From the NCBI GenBank assembly GCA_964563925.1, contig CAZLZD010000010.1, forward strand, positions 34,337 through 98,336: DNA of 64,000 nucleotides. Direction: 5' to 3'. Of the stretch, positions 8,318 through 17,343 are shown one piece after another (position 1 is the stretch's first letter; each line of letters opens with the position of its first letter). The stretch is from JAUILA01 sp964563925 (lineage in GTDB: Bacteria > Bacteroidota > Bacteroidia > Cytophagales > Cyclobacteriaceae). The notes beneath the pieces were generated by a model. The model saw only the letters and a program-made list of their open reading frames with translations. It was not told where the DNA came from and searched no databases. The translations under genes were made by a program, and so were the position numbers.

Positions 8318-10345
8318 ATGAATGCGGAACAGGCGAAAAAAGAAATAGAAGAGCTCACCGGTAAGATCAATCATTACAATGCATTGTATTACCAGAAAGA
8401 CGTTTCTGAAATTTCAGATTATGAGTTTGATCAATTGCTGGAAAAGCTGATTTCCCTGGAGGAGGCTTACCCTCAATTTAAATACCCTGATTCGCCTTCC
8501 CAGCGTGTGGGCGGCACAATCACCCGTAATTTTGAGACCGTATACCATACCTACCCCATGCTTTCGCTCGGCAATACCTATTCCCGAGAAGACCTGGAGG
8601 ATTTTGACGGCCGGGTACGCCGGGGTCTGCAGGAAGAGGAATACGCTTATTTCTGCGAACTCAAATTTGACGGTGTGGCCCTCAGCATTACCTATGAGAA
8701 CGGCCTGCTTACCCGGGGAGTAACTCGGGGCGATGGCACCCGGGGCGATGACATCACCGGGAATGTACGGACGATACGATCACTTCCGCTGAGGGTATCC
8801 GGACCGGCCATGCCGGAACGTTTCGAAGTACGCGGAGAGGCGTTCATGCCGAATGAGGTGTTCCGGCAGCTAAACCGGGAACGGGAAGATATCGGGGAAG
8901 AACCTTATGCCAACGCCAGGAATACCGCATCAGGCACGTTGAAAATGCAGGACAGTACGCAGGTGGCAAAAAGGAAACTGGACTGTTTCCTTTATTCGAT
9001 ATTGGGTGAGGACCTTCCTTTCACCACCCATTCGGAAGGTATTAAGTGGCTGGCTGAGACGGGATTCAATGTCTCCCCCACCTACCGCCTTTGCCGTACC
9101 ATAGATGACGTCTTTGATTACATTGAAGAATGGAGGGAGAAAAGAAAGGAGCTGCCCCTGGAGACCGATGGCATCGTTATTAAGGTAGACCGCCTTGACC
9201 AGCAGGAAAAACTGGGTTTTACAGCCAAAAGTCCGCGGTGGGCAATTGCCTACAAGTACAAGGCAGAAAATGCGGCCACCAGACTGAAGGATATTACCTA
9301 TCAGGTCGGACGCACAGGAGCCATCACCCCGGTGGCCGAACTTGAGCCTGTTCTTCTTGCCGGAACCACCGTTAAGCGGGCATCCCTCCATAATGCCAAC
9401 GAGATTGAGCGCCTTGACCTGCGCGTCGGCGATATGGTTTTTGTAGAGAAAGGAGGAGAAATTATCCCAAAGGTCACCGGTGTTGAACTGACATCCAGAC
9501 CGGCCGACAGTAAACCTGTGGAGTACATCACACATTGTCCCGAATGCGGGACGGAGCTCATCCGCCAGCCGGGTGAAGCACAGCATTATTGTCCGAATAC
9601 CGACGGTTGTCCTCCCCAGATCAAGGGAAGGATTGAACATTTCATCCAGCGTAAGGCAATGGATATTGATTCACTGGGGGAAAAAACCATTGCGCAGTTG
9701 TATGAAGCCGGACTGGTCAAAACTCCGGCCGACCTTTACTTTCTTACCTTCGAAGATATAATCTCCCTGGAAGGTTTCAAGGAAAAAGGTACTGAAAACC
9801 TCCTGAAAGGAATTGAATCCTCCAAAAAGGCCCCGTTTGAAGATGTCCTTTTCGCGCTGGGAATTCGTTACGTCGGACAAACCGTGGCAGAAAAGCTTGC
9901 GGCACATTTTGGTACTATCACCGCGCTGATGAACGCCAGTGAGGAGGAATTGGTAAGCGTACCTGAGATCGGGGAGCGGATCGCCGTGTCGGTAGTGAAC
10001 TTCTTCAGCAACCCTGACCATCAAAAGGAAATTGAACGGCTTACAGAAGCCGGCCTTCAGATGGAAACATCTTCTGAGACCACATCTCCGTCATCAAATC
10101 TCCTGGAAGGTAAATCTTTTGTAATTTCAGGGGTATTCTCAAGGTATGAACGGGATGATCTGAAGGAATTGATTAAGCAGAATGGAGGGAAAGTCGTATC
10201 TTCCATTTCAGGAAAACTGGATTACCTTGTAGCCGGGGACAAAATGGGTCCCGCTAAGAAAGAAAAGGCCGAAAAACTGGGTATCCCCATGATTTCAGAA
10301 GAAGAATTTTCAGAGATGATTGAAAAAGCAGATGTTGGGCAGTAA
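8318..10345 (+). CDS. ligA: NAD-dependent DNA ligase
   Basis: A full-length (675 residues) bacterial replicative ligase that seals nicks using NAD. Domains in order: Ia (about 1-65), the adenylation domain with K116 in ELKFDG as the AMP-accepting lysine, an OB-fold (about 320-395), a four-cysteine zinc finger (C407, C410, C425, C431), helix-hairpin-helix repeats (about 440-580) and a C-terminal BRCT domain (about 595-670). All key residues are intact. Its end overlaps the DUF6913 gene by 14 bases, so ligA, DUF6913 and dapA form one transcription unit. Confidence 0.98.
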   Translation: MNAEQAKKEIEELTGKINHYNALYYQKDVSEISDYEFDQLLEKLISLEEAYPQFKYPDSPSQRVGGTITRNFETVYHTYPMLSLGNTYSREDLEDFDGRVRRGLQEEEYAYFCELKFDGVALSITYENGLLTRGVTRGDGTRGDDITGNVRTIRSLPLRVSGPAMPERFEVRGEAFMPNEVFRQLNREREDIGEEPYANARNTASGTLKMQDSTQVAKRKLDCFLYSILGEDLPFTTHSEGIKWLAETGFNVSPTYRLCRTIDDVFDYIEEWREKRKELPLETDGIVIKVDRLDQQEKLGFTAKSPRWAIAYKYKAENAATRLKDITYQVGRTGAITPVAELEPVLLAGTTVKRASLHNANEIERLDLRVGDMVFVEKGGEIIPKVTGVELTSRPADSKPVEYITHCPECGTELIRQPGEAQHYCPNTDGCPPQIKGRIEHFIQRKAMDIDSLGEKTIAQLYEAGLVKTPADLYFLTFEDIISLEGFKEKGTENLLKGIESSKKAPFEDVLFALGIRYVGQTVAEKLAAHFGTITALMNASEEELVSVPEIGERIAVSVVNFFSNPDHQKEIERLTEAGLQMETSSETTSPSSNLLEGKSFVISGVFSRYERDDLKELIKQNGGKVVSSISGKLDYLVAGDKMGPAKKEKAEKLGIPMISEEEFSEMIEKADVGQ

Positions 10346-10841
10346 GTTACTTGAATACCGGCTTGGCAAACTGATTCGCAAAACGCGTGACCAGGATACT
10401 GTAGGGTATGCGGATGCGAAGTACGTGGGCGTCCTCTATACGGGGGAAGACCTGAAAAAACACGATGCCATCAAGCAATTGGTCAAAAAGATTAAAAAGG
10501 ACGGTAAAAAGGTGGAAGTGCTGTCGTTCCTGCCGGAAGGAATACAGAATTTTGAATTCCGGTATAACTTTTTTACCGGCAAGGATATTTCCTGGCTGGG
10601 CAAATTCCGTAATCCGGATGTTACCTCCTTCGCCAACCAGCAATTTGACTATCTTTTGTACGTGGATTTTGAAAGCCTGCCTCACATGCGCTATATTCTG
10701 GCCATGAGTCAGGCAAAATGCCGGGTTGGTCATTTCGAGGAAGACAACCGTCCGGTTTGTGACCTGATGGTAGCTCCTGAGCTCACCACCTATAACAGCC
10801 TGACTGAAGAAATGTATAAATACACCAAAATTCTGACCTGA
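10332..10841 (+). CDS. DUF6913 family protein
   Basis: A 169-residue cytoplasmic protein of a Bacteroidota-specific family (DUF6913 by recognition) with no assigned function. It is rich in lysine in the first 60 residues and contains a conserved-looking LLYVDFESLPHMRYILAMSQAKCRVGHF stretch in the second half, which resembles part of a Rossmann-like fold. I use the ATG at 10332; an in-frame TTG at 10320 would add only four residues. It sits between ligA and dapA and its stop codon directly abuts the dapA start. Synteny here is a phylum marker and says little about function. Confidence 0.85.
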   Translation: MLGSKLLEYRLGKLIRKTRDQDTVGYADAKYVGVLYTGEDLKKHDAIKQLVKKIKKDGKKVEVLSFLPEGIQNFEFRYNFFTGKDISWLGKFRNPDVTSFANQQFDYLLYVDFESLPHMRYILAMSQAKCRVGHFEEDNRPVCDLMVAPELTTYNSLTEEMYKYTKILT

Positions 10842-11720
10842 ATGTCCGAAGCACTCCAAGGCACCGGGGTGGCAATGGTCACCCCCTTCACTCCCGACGA
10901 ACAAATTGACTGGGCTGCCCTGAAACGGCTTATTGACCATGTCAGCAATCATGGCGCGGATTACCTGGTTGTGATGGGTACAACCGGTGAATCGGCAACG
11001 ATCGATATTAATGATCGTCGGAAAATCCTTGCCTTTGTACTGGAGAATAATACGCAGGGCCTGCCCGTGGTGTATGGCCACGGGGGCAATAATACCCGTG
11101 CCCTTATTGAAGAGCTCGATACAGTGGATCTCGCGGGTGTAACCGCGTTGCTTTCGGTAAGCCCCTACTACAATAAACCATCCCAGGAAGGTATTTATCA
11201 GCATTATTCCGCCCTGGCAGATGCCTCTCCCGTTCCGTTGATCCTGTACAATGTACCGGGTCGTACCGGCTCGAACATATCGGCTGAGACCACCATACGA
11301 TTATCATCACATCCCAATATAACCGGGATTAAGGAGGCATCCGGAAGTATGGACCAGGCCCTTATGATACGCCAGCACAGTGCCCCCGGGTTTTTACTGA
11401 TTTCCGGCGATGATATGCAAACCCTTCCTTTTTACTCGATGGGTGGGGCGGGTGTTATTTCCGTCCTTGCGAATGCCCTTCCAGAAGTTTTTCAAACCAT
11501 TCGAAGCGGCTTCCATGAGGGCAATATGAATGAAGCGCAGGAGGCTGCGTCCTCCCTCTCTGAAATTAATCCCCTCATGTATGAGGAGGCAAATCCGGTA
11601 GGTTTAAAAGCGCTGCTTGCCCTGATGGGAATTTGCGGGGAGACCGTCAGATTACCTCTTGTGGAGGCGTCGCCGAACCTTAAAGCGCGGATTAAGGCTG
11701 CCTATCAGCAGTTTAAGTAG
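10842..11720 (+). CDS. dapA: 4-hydroxy-tetrahydrodipicolinate synthase
   Basis: A 292-residue class I aldolase that condenses pyruvate with aspartate semialdehyde in lysine and diaminopimelate synthesis. The Schiff-base K164 (GIKEASG), the proton-relay Y136 (LILYNVPGRTG), the T47-T48 pair in GTTGES and R141 are all in place. The length is standard. The ATG follows the DUF6913 stop without a gap, which points to coupled translation. Confidence 0.97.
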   Translation: MSEALQGTGVAMVTPFTPDEQIDWAALKRLIDHVSNHGADYLVVMGTTGESATIDINDRRKILAFVLENNTQGLPVVYGHGGNNTRALIEELDTVDLAGVTALLSVSPYYNKPSQEGIYQHYSALADASPVPLILYNVPGRTGSNISAETTIRLSSHPNITGIKEASGSMDQALMIRQHSAPGFLLISGDDMQTLPFYSMGGAGVISVLANALPEVFQTIRSGFHEGNMNEAQEAASSLSEINPLMYEEANPVGLKALLALMGICGETVRLPLVEASPNLKARIKAAYQQFK

Positions 11721-11780
11721 ATAAACGGCGGGTTACTTATTCGGCCAAACCGGGATACATTTATATTAAATGTGCGAGAT

Positions 11781-12194
11781 ATGCTTTCAATTTTTTCACA
11801 AAACCCTACGGAGAAGAACCGCAGTCATCTGAAAAACCTGATTTCAATGGCTATGGCGGATGGTTCCATGGATGAGCGGGAATGGAACCTTTTGAACGAA
11901 ATTGCCCGTAAACTTCGACTCACCGAAGAAGATATAAATCTGATTCAGCGCAACCCGGACCTTATCGAGAATATTGTGCCCCGACGCCATAAGGAAAAAG
12001 TACAACAAATGTACGACCTTGTTTGCCTGATGATTGCAGATTTTGACATCGACGACGGAGAGCTGAGGTTCTGCCATAAAATGGCGGAAAAGCTCAAGCT
12101 TGATCCATTGGTCGTGGACGACCTGATAGACCAGGTTCGTTTTTACATAGATCAGAGACAGGATCCTGACAAGATACTTGACGACATTCTGTAA
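11781..12194 (+). CDS. TerB-like alpha-helical protein
   Basis: A 137-residue, mostly helical protein. Two acidic loops, MADGSMDEREW and IADFDIDDGELRF, repeat about 80 residues apart, as in the TerB/DjlA-N fold where they bind metal. No signal peptide or membrane segment is present. A GTG at 11772 in the same frame would add three residues; I take the ATG. The function is unknown, and the family is widely linked to stress and membrane-associated systems. A second TerB-like protein is encoded at 32377. A strong terminator follows the stop codon. Confidence 0.8.
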   Translation: MLSIFSQNPTEKNRSHLKNLISMAMADGSMDEREWNLLNEIARKLRLTEEDINLIQRNPDLIENIVPRRHKEKVQQMYDLVCLMIADFDIDDGELRFCHKMAEKLKLDPLVVDDLIDQVRFYIDQRQDPDKILDDIL

Positions 12195-12200
12195 ACAATA

Positions 12201-12228
12201 ACCGCTTTCGACTGAAGGCGGTTTTTTT
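12201..12228 (+). terminator. Rho-independent terminator after the TerB-like gene
   Basis: A nine-base-pair stem (ACCGCTTTC with GAAGGCGGT, one G-U pair), a four-base loop and seven T residues directly after. It ends the plus-strand block that includes ligA and dapA. Confidence 0.9.
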
Positions 12229-12246
12229 ATTTACACAATGACACGC

Positions 12247-12276
12247 AAAAAAAAAGACTGACCCCCGGCCAGTCTT
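12247..12276 (-). terminator. Rho-independent terminator for the SOD gene
   Basis: On the minus strand, AAGACTG pairs with CAGTCTT around a nine-base loop, followed by a run of nine T residues. It lies about 22 bases past the stop codon of the SOD gene and faces the plus-strand terminator just to the left. Confidence 0.88.
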
Positions 12277-12298
12277 CCGTTATTGTATATTCCGGTAG

Positions 12299-12898
12299 TT
12301 ACATTTGCGTTTGCTCGATCACTCCACAGGAAACCCGGGCACCGGCAGCACCACTTGGTTGCGAGGTGAAGTCATCAGCACCTGCGTGAATAATAACCGC
12401 TTTTCCGACAATATTGGACATATCATCCCCGCCAATGGTCCAGCCACTGACCTCGATCGTATTGGTCACGGTACTGTCTGATCCAACCTCGAGGTTCATT
12501 ATGTCTCCCTTGTGGAATTCATCCGATTCTCCCCTTTTTCCGTGGGCCACATTCATTGGATTCCAGTGCCCTCCGGCCGAAGTCGCATCGGCGGCACTGC
12601 AGTCCCCTGTCTGGTGAATATGAATGGCATGCTGTCCCGGAGCTAGTCCGGACAAGTCCATCTCAACTGAAACTGTAGAATCACCAGTCTGGGTGAACGT
12701 TACAGATCCGGAAACATTACTGCCACTGGCAGGAGACATTGAAGCCATGGCCGAAGCCATTTGCTCCTCTTCCTGTATATCCGTATCCGCTACCATATCA
12801 GCTTCTTCATCCATGGAATTGTCATTATCTTCTGTACTGGTAGCGCAACTAAACAGAAATGCGCTGCAGATAAAAGTAATCCAAGTTAAACGTTTCAT
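12299..12898 (-). CDS. sodC: Cu/Zn superoxide dismutase lipoprotein
   Basis: A 199-residue superoxide dismutase that disproportionates superoxide outside the cytoplasm. A lipobox (FLFSC, C18) marks it as a lipoprotein. An acidic linker rich in Asp, Glu and Met (about 21-55) separates the anchor from the beta-barrel. Metal ligands are visible: H93 and H95, the bridging H111 (GGHWNP), H119, D132 and H171. C100 and C191 can form the usual disulfide and R188 is the active-site arginine. The gene has its own terminator and a GNAT gene upstream in the same direction. Confidence 0.95.
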   Translation of the reverse strand: MKRLTWITFICSAFLFSCATSTEDNDNSMDEEADMVADTDIQEEEQMASAMASMSPASGSNVSGSVTFTQTGDSTVSVEMDLSGLAPGQHAIHIHQTGDCSAADATSAGGHWNPMNVAHGKRGESDEFHKGDIMNLEVGSDSTVTNTIEVSGWTIGGDDMSNIVGKAVIIHAGADDFTSQPSGAAGARVSCGVIEQTQM

Positions 12899-12971
12899 AG
12901 TATTTCTGGTTTTTAGGTTTGGTATTCGTGAATTTACATGATTTTCAATGGAATCGCATACTTCCGGGCGA

Positions 12972-13241
12972 TCAGTCTTTCTTCAGATGCTCTTCCATGT
13001 AGGAGCGTACAAACGGACAGGTAGCGCCGATTTTAAGATCCCTTTCCCTGGCATACGATATTGCATTGTCCACCAGGGCACTCCCGATTCCTTTCTCCCG
13101 GTAATTTTCAGGCACATAGGTGCGTTCAAGATTAATCTCGTTACGATTTGGTTTGGAATAATCAAGCCGGGCGATACCTAACGGTGTCCGGGTAAAAAAA
13201 AGATTATGAATAATGTCGTGTTGTATGTGTATATTTTCCAT
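12972..13241 (-). CDS. YidJ/YjdJ-type GNAT N-acetyltransferase
   Basis: A short (89 residues) acetyltransferase of the COG2388 group. It has the acetyl-CoA loop as YREKGIGSALV, preceded by the beta strand ERTYVPE, and the C-terminal ATCPFVRSYMEEH signature of this subgroup. The substrate is unknown; the group is thought to act on small metabolites or proteins. It lies 73 bases upstream of sodC and could be transcribed with it. Confidence 0.88.
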   Translation of the reverse strand: MENIHIQHDIIHNLFFTRTPLGIARLDYSKPNRNEINLERTYVPENYREKGIGSALVDNAISYARERDLKIGATCPFVRSYMEEHLKKD

Positions 13242-13268
13242 TGATCCTCTCCCGTTTTTTCACTCTTA

Positions 13269-13367
13269 TTAAAATTCAACTTTCGTACCGAAACCAACCG
13301 TGTCTGAGGCAATGTAATACAGGCTTGTCGGTTCGGGCGTGTAGAATATATTCACACTTTTGTAGAT
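13269..13367 (-). pseudogene. Possible remnant of an envelope protein C-terminus
   Basis: A minus-strand frame ends IFYTPEPTSLYYIASDTVGFGTKVEF (last 26 residues, split here as IFYTPEPTSLYYI and ASDTVGFGTKVEF) and then TAA. An amphipathic last strand ending in Phe is typical of outer-membrane beta-barrels. Upstream, the frame continues to about 13508 with Gly/Pro-rich sequence, has no good start codon and runs into the divergent MgtC gene. It may be a decayed gene tail, a small real gene or chance. I give it low weight. Confidence 0.22.
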
Positions 13368-13496
13368 TCCTCCCGACCGCCCCTTGCCCTGGCATTTTCC
13401 TTTCATTCGGAAAGCACCTGGAAAAACCCCTGGCGGAACTGCAGACAATGAATTCGCATTGCCTGCCTCTGGCACTATTTTTCCATACAGATAGGC

Positions 13497-13946
13497 ATGA
13501 TTGACCAACTATGGATTCTGCTTGATGTGTCCATTGCCTCGGCATTATCAGCTTTTGTGGGCCTGGAACGGGAACGAAAGAACCGGCCTGCGGGTATGCG
13601 GACCAATATGATAGTGGGCGGAGCAAGCTGCCTGCTTGTTTCCCTCACCTCACCACTGATGGATTTTGTTATCTCGCATGAAACTCAGAAGATTGTGAAT
13701 ACAGATCCGATCCGGATCATCCAGGCGCTGGTGGTGGGAATTGGTTTTATCGGAGGGGGTACCATTCTCAAGCTAACGTCCAAGGAAAAGGTGAAGGGAC
13801 TGACCACGGCTGCCACGTTGCTGTACACGACCGGACTGGGAATCTCCATCGCACTGGGTCAATATGTCATCGCCATTGGCGTGACCCTGCTCATACTGAT
13901 AGTTAATTTTTTTGTTGACAAACTTATCAGCCAGTGGCTTGACTGA
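13497..13946 (+). CDS. MgtC/SapB family membrane protein
   Basis: A 149-residue inner-membrane protein with about five hydrophobic segments. The family signature GLERERKNRPAGMRTN (residues 22-37) is complete, followed by the glycine-rich VVGIGFIGGGTIL helix. MgtC proteins are linked to growth at low magnesium and to modulation of ATP synthase in pathogens; for this short environmental type the role is unknown. Its TGA abuts the stop of the convergent sugar kinase gene with no base between. Confidence 0.9.
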   Translation: MIDQLWILLDVSIASALSAFVGLERERKNRPAGMRTNMIVGGASCLLVSLTSPLMDFVISHETQKIVNTDPIRIIQALVVGIGFIGGGTILKLTSKEKVKGLTTAATLLYTTGLGISIALGQYVIAIGVTLLILIVNFFVDKLISQWLD

Positions 13947-14831
13947 TTACTCCGAAGACAAAAGGGATCGAATCTCCTTTGAATATTCAGGAACAGCACC
14001 CCTGGAGCCTGCGACAAATCCACCCAGTGCATTGGCCTTGGCAGCTGCATTCACAGGATCGCCTGTTTTGAGATAAAAGTGCATGAAGGCCGCGCTGAAT
14101 GAATCTCCGGCCCCGACCGTATCCTTTACCTCTACATTCACCCCTTCCACCTCATGGTAGGCATCATTCTCATAAATACTGCAACCGTCCCCGCCTCGCG
14201 TGACGATAATTACCTTCAGGGCAAAATCAGCCGAAACCGCTGCACAAAACTCCTCCAGGGTCATCTGACGCTGATACAATAATTCGGACAGCACCTCTGC
14301 TTCCTCGTCATTGAGCTTGAATATAGTTGCCTTTTGCAGGCTCACATGAATAATTTCAGGTGTATAAAATGACTGACGCAGATTTACATCGAAGAATACT
14401 TCGGGAAAGTCAATGTCTTCAATCAGTTGCCACAGCGTGGACCTTGACACATCATTCCTTTGGGCCAGGGTTCCGAAATACAGGAAATCAAACTCGGCAA
14501 TGGTGTAATGAATAATAAACTCCTCCAGGTCAATGAAATCATAGGCGGCATTTTCGTGTATGGTGTAGGAAGGGGCACCATCCTTCAAGGAAACATCAAC
14601 CGTCCCGGTCGGGTGCTCAGGATCCGTTTGTATGAATTTTGTCTCAATGCCCCACTCTTTCATACGCTCTTTGGCTTTATTACCCAGGTCATCATCTCCA
14701 ACCCGGGAGAGCATAAAAGACCGGGCCCCAAGCCGCGCGCTGTGAGCCGCAAAATTCATCGGCGCTCCTCCCGGATAAGCCTCGCCCTCTATGATGTCAA
14801 ACAAAACTTCTCCGAAACAGAGTATATCCAT
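13947..14831 (-). CDS. PfkB-family sugar kinase (fructokinase-like)
   Basis: A 294-residue ribokinase-fold kinase. The N-terminal GGAPMNFAAHSARLG sugar-binding motif and the C-terminal DTVGAGDSFSAAF anion-hole motif (D237-D243, D243 as catalytic base) are complete. The GGAP(x)N variant and overall length fit fructokinases that phosphorylate fructose to fructose-6-phosphate, but the sugar cannot be proved from sequence. It stands alone on the minus strand, with no transporter or hydrolase beside it. Confidence 0.9.
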   Translation of the reverse strand: MDILCFGEVLFDIIEGEAYPGGAPMNFAAHSARLGARSFMLSRVGDDDLGNKAKERMKEWGIETKFIQTDPEHPTGTVDVSLKDGAPSYTIHENAAYDFIDLEEFIIHYTIAEFDFLYFGTLAQRNDVSRSTLWQLIEDIDFPEVFFDVNLRQSFYTPEIIHVSLQKATIFKLNDEEAEVLSELLYQRQMTLEEFCAAVSADFALKVIIVTRGGDGCSIYENDAYHEVEGVNVEVKDTVGAGDSFSAAFMHFYLKTGDPVNAAAKANALGGFVAGSRGAVPEYSKEIRSLLSSE

Positions 14832-14919
14832 CTTACTTTGATACTGGTGTTCGAGAAAGTTAACAAGGAAATGATTGGAAGAAAAGAAATTGGAATGGAT
14901 ATCCCTTAAAATAACAAAA

Positions 14920-14934
14920 GCTGGTTATACCAGC
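14920..14934 (+). repeat. Short hairpin in the 14832-15109 spacer
   Basis: GCTGG and CCAGC flank a five-base loop (TTATA). It lies between the start of the divergent sugar kinase gene and the glycosyltransferase at 15110, and precedes a second hairpin with a T-run at 14997. The spacer has no open frame I would call a gene. Confidence 0.4.
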
Positions 14935-14996
14935 CTGGCAGAAATCTGCTTTTCGCGACCCGCTGCTTTGGGTTTGGCCCGGACCGCTTTTCTTGG

Positions 14997-15017
14997 CAGG
15001 ACAGTTCGTCCTGTTTT
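14997..15017 (+). terminator. Terminator-like hairpin upstream of a glycosyltransferase
   Basis: CAGGAC pairs with GTCCTG across a five-base loop and is followed by TTTT. It points rightward, but no gene ends there. It is about 90 bases before the glycosyltransferase start, so it could be an attenuator in that gene's leader or the end of a small RNA. Confidence 0.4.
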
Positions 15018-15109
15018 CTAATGCAATTAACGAATAATTGCAGGATTAGTTCCCTTTCCTGAATTAATAAACTGTTACGTTCTTGTAAATAACCCCGTCA
15101 CAAGGTTGC

Positions 15110-16174
15110 GTGTTTGGGAAGAATCAGTCAGCTTTGATTGGAAGAATAAACCTGACCAACAGACGACCTGCCATCTTAGTTTCCATCATCATGGCTGCGA
15201 GAAATACCGCAGCGTATCTGCCCGAATGCCTGGATTCAATCCTGGCTCAAACCTACACTGACTGGGAGCTGATCGCTGTAAACGATCGCTCAACCGACCA
15301 GACGCGTGCAATACTGGATACATATGCCGCCCGGGACCAGCGCATCCGCGTAGTTGACAGCCCGGGAAAGCGTCTTATCCCGGCCCTGCAGGAAGGAATG
15401 CGGCATGCAGCCGGGCCCCTGATCAACCGGATGGATTCAGATGACCGGATGCCGCACGATAAGCTTGAACTGCTTGTTTCCGCCTGGCAGCAGTATGGCA
15501 AGGGTCATGTGATAGCAGGCGGGACGCGCCACTTTGTGGATGAAGGCGAAGTCGGGGAAGGTTTCCGCCGATACGAGGAGTGGCTCAATGAAGTGGCCAG
15601 AACGGGAACCCACCGTGAACAAATCTACCGGGAATGTGTGATCCCCTCCCACTCCTGGATCATACACAGGGAAGACCTCCTTAAGGCAGGTGCCTTTGAC
15701 CCACTGGTATACCCTGAGGATTATGACCTGTGTTTCCGGTTTTATGAGCAGGGATTCAGCATTATCGGCATTGATCATGTGCTGCATCACTGGCGGGATC
15801 GCTCAAATCGTATTTCCAGGACCTGGGAAGAGTATCGCGACAACCGTTATTTTGATCTGAAGGTCAGGTATTTCTACAAGCTCGACCGCGATCCCGCAAG
15901 GCCGCTTGTGGTTTGGGGGGCAGGACGTAACGGAAAGGATCTGATGAAATTGATCAGGCCCAGGGAAAACAATGTCACCTGGGCCTGTGATAATGACCGG
16001 AAAATCGGAAAGGACATTTACGGGATCAGGCTTCATTCACAGGATATCATTCCCCGGATGAATAATCCCCAGATTGTAATCGCCGTCTCCTCTGATGCCG
16101 ACCGCACCGACGTACAATCACGCCTTGATGCATGGGGCAAGAAACCGGTCCGTGATTACTGGTTCTTCCTTTGA
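15110..16174 (+). CDS. Family 2 glycosyltransferase with C-terminal Rossmann-like segment
   Basis: A 354-residue protein. Residues 23-250 form a GT2 (GT-A) domain: VSIIMAARNTAAYL, the ELIAVNDRSTDQT strand, the metal-binding DSDD near residue 105-110 and the acceptor-side YPEDYDLCFRF. After it, VVWGAGRNGKDLMK (about 268-281) starts a second nucleotide-binding-like segment. This kind of tail is seen on some sugar transferases, and its role is unknown. The GTG at 15110 is the best start I can see; no ATG fits. Its TGA and the opposite gene's TGA share the palindrome TGATCA. Confidence 0.87.
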   Translation: MFGKNQSALIGRINLTNRRPAILVSIIMAARNTAAYLPECLDSILAQTYTDWELIAVNDRSTDQTRAILDTYAARDQRIRVVDSPGKRLIPALQEGMRHAAGPLINRMDSDDRMPHDKLELLVSAWQQYGKGHVIAGGTRHFVDEGEVGEGFRRYEEWLNEVARTGTHREQIYRECVIPSHSWIIHREDLLKAGAFDPLVYPEDYDLCFRFYEQGFSIIGIDHVLHHWRDRSNRISRTWEEYRDNRYFDLKVRYFYKLDRDPARPLVVWGAGRNGKDLMKLIRPRENNVTWACDNDRKIGKDIYGIRLHSQDIIPRMNNPQIVIAVSSDADRTDVQSRLDAWGKKPVRDYWFFL

Positions 16175-17212
16175 TCAGCCCTGGTACCTTTCCAGTAATT
16201 GCTTGGTCGCTTTAATGCCTTCAACCTCGCTTAGCTGGCTGCCTTCATACTCGATGCCCACGTGCCCTGAAAAACCGGCATCCTTAACAATAGCCATCAT
16301 TTTGCCGTAATCGGTATGTACCTCGTTACCCTCCTCGTCAAACTCATGTGACTTGGCGCTTACCCCCTGGGCAAACGGAATCAGTTCCCTCACACCTTTG
16401 TAGCGATCATACATTTTCTCGCAACCATCAGGAGAATTTTCGATACAGAAATTACCGAAATCCGGTAATGTACCGCAATACGGACTATTCACCTCCTTGA
16501 TTACGCCACTCAGCCACTGTCCGTCCGACGAATACCCGCCATGATTTTCAACGATCACGTGGATGTCCTCTTTGGCTCCATATTCAGCCAGGCGTCCCAG
16601 TCCGTCTACAGCCGCATTCCAGACCTCTTCCGCCGTTCCGTTACCGCCGGCATTTACGCGAATGGAGTGACAACCCAGGAATTTAGCTGCATTTACCCAT
16701 TTATAATGGTTTTCCACGGCCTGGATCCTTGCCGCTTCGTCAAGGTTACCAAGCTGACCTTCCGCATCGCACATAATGATCAATCCTTTTACTCCATTAT
16801 CCGCACACCGCTGTTTCAGGTCGCCCAGGTATTCCATGTTCTCGGCTTTGTCCATGTAGAAGGTATTCACAAACTCCACCGCATCAATACCAAATTCATT
16901 TTTGGCGAAGGCAGGGAAATCGATCGGATCAAGGGTCCCGTTCAGCACTGAGGAGGCATCCTCTTTCAGGGCCCTTCCGAATTCTTCCCATCCCATATTT
17001 ATCTCGCCGAAGATCATATTATGCAGTGACCACTGGGCCAGGGATATTTGAAACCATGGCGCGGATGCCTGTTGCGCACCTGCTTCTTCCATGCTGCTTT
17101 CTTCGGCTGGTTTATTTTGTCCGCAGGAAATCAGAAAACCCGAGCCAAGGGTACCAAGTGCAATAGAACTCAGGCCTGCTCTTTTGATAATTTCTCTTCG
17201 TTTTTTATCCAT
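16175..17212 (-). CDS. Exported sugar phosphate isomerase/epimerase-like TIM-barrel protein
   Basis: A 345-residue xylose-isomerase-like TIM barrel. The N-terminus combines a twin-arginine motif (RREIIK, residues 5-10) with a lipobox (LISC, C30), so the folded protein is probably exported by Tat and then lipidated. Probable metal ligands lie in IVENHGG, GTLPDFGNF, SAKSHEF and GIEYEG. Bacteroidota carry many such exported enzymes for modified sugars and inositols; the substrate here is not known. It is convergent with the GT2 gene and has no other sugar gene next to it. Confidence 0.88.
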   Translation of the reverse strand: MDKKRREIIKRAGLSSIALGTLGSGFLISCGQNKPAEESSMEEAGAQQASAPWFQISLAQWSLHNMIFGEINMGWEEFGRALKEDASSVLNGTLDPIDFPAFAKNEFGIDAVEFVNTFYMDKAENMEYLGDLKQRCADNGVKGLIIMCDAEGQLGNLDEAARIQAVENHYKWVNAAKFLGCHSIRVNAGGNGTAEEVWNAAVDGLGRLAEYGAKEDIHVIVENHGGYSSDGQWLSGVIKEVNSPYCGTLPDFGNFCIENSPDGCEKMYDRYKGVRELIPFAQGVSAKSHEFDEEGNEVHTDYGKMMAIVKDAGFSGHVGIEYEGSQLSEVEGIKATKQLLERYQG

Positions 17213-17343
17213 TTGTCAATTGTTAAGCTAAAGAATTAATTTCACCTCTAGATAAAAAAATTACACCGAAAATCCAGAAACGGTTCTGTGAACGGTAGCA
17301 TACTAATGAGAACTACCGGTAGTCAGTACCAGCAGCCCGCCCG

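Noticed and set aside
8930..9640. Minus-strand open frame of 236 codons
   Set aside because: It is inside ligA, whose zinc finger and OB-fold codons explain the region fully.
10347..11204. Minus-strand open frame of 285 codons
   Set aside because: It covers parts of the DUF6913 gene and dapA on the other strand. Both of those are convincing, and the antisense product looks like no protein family.
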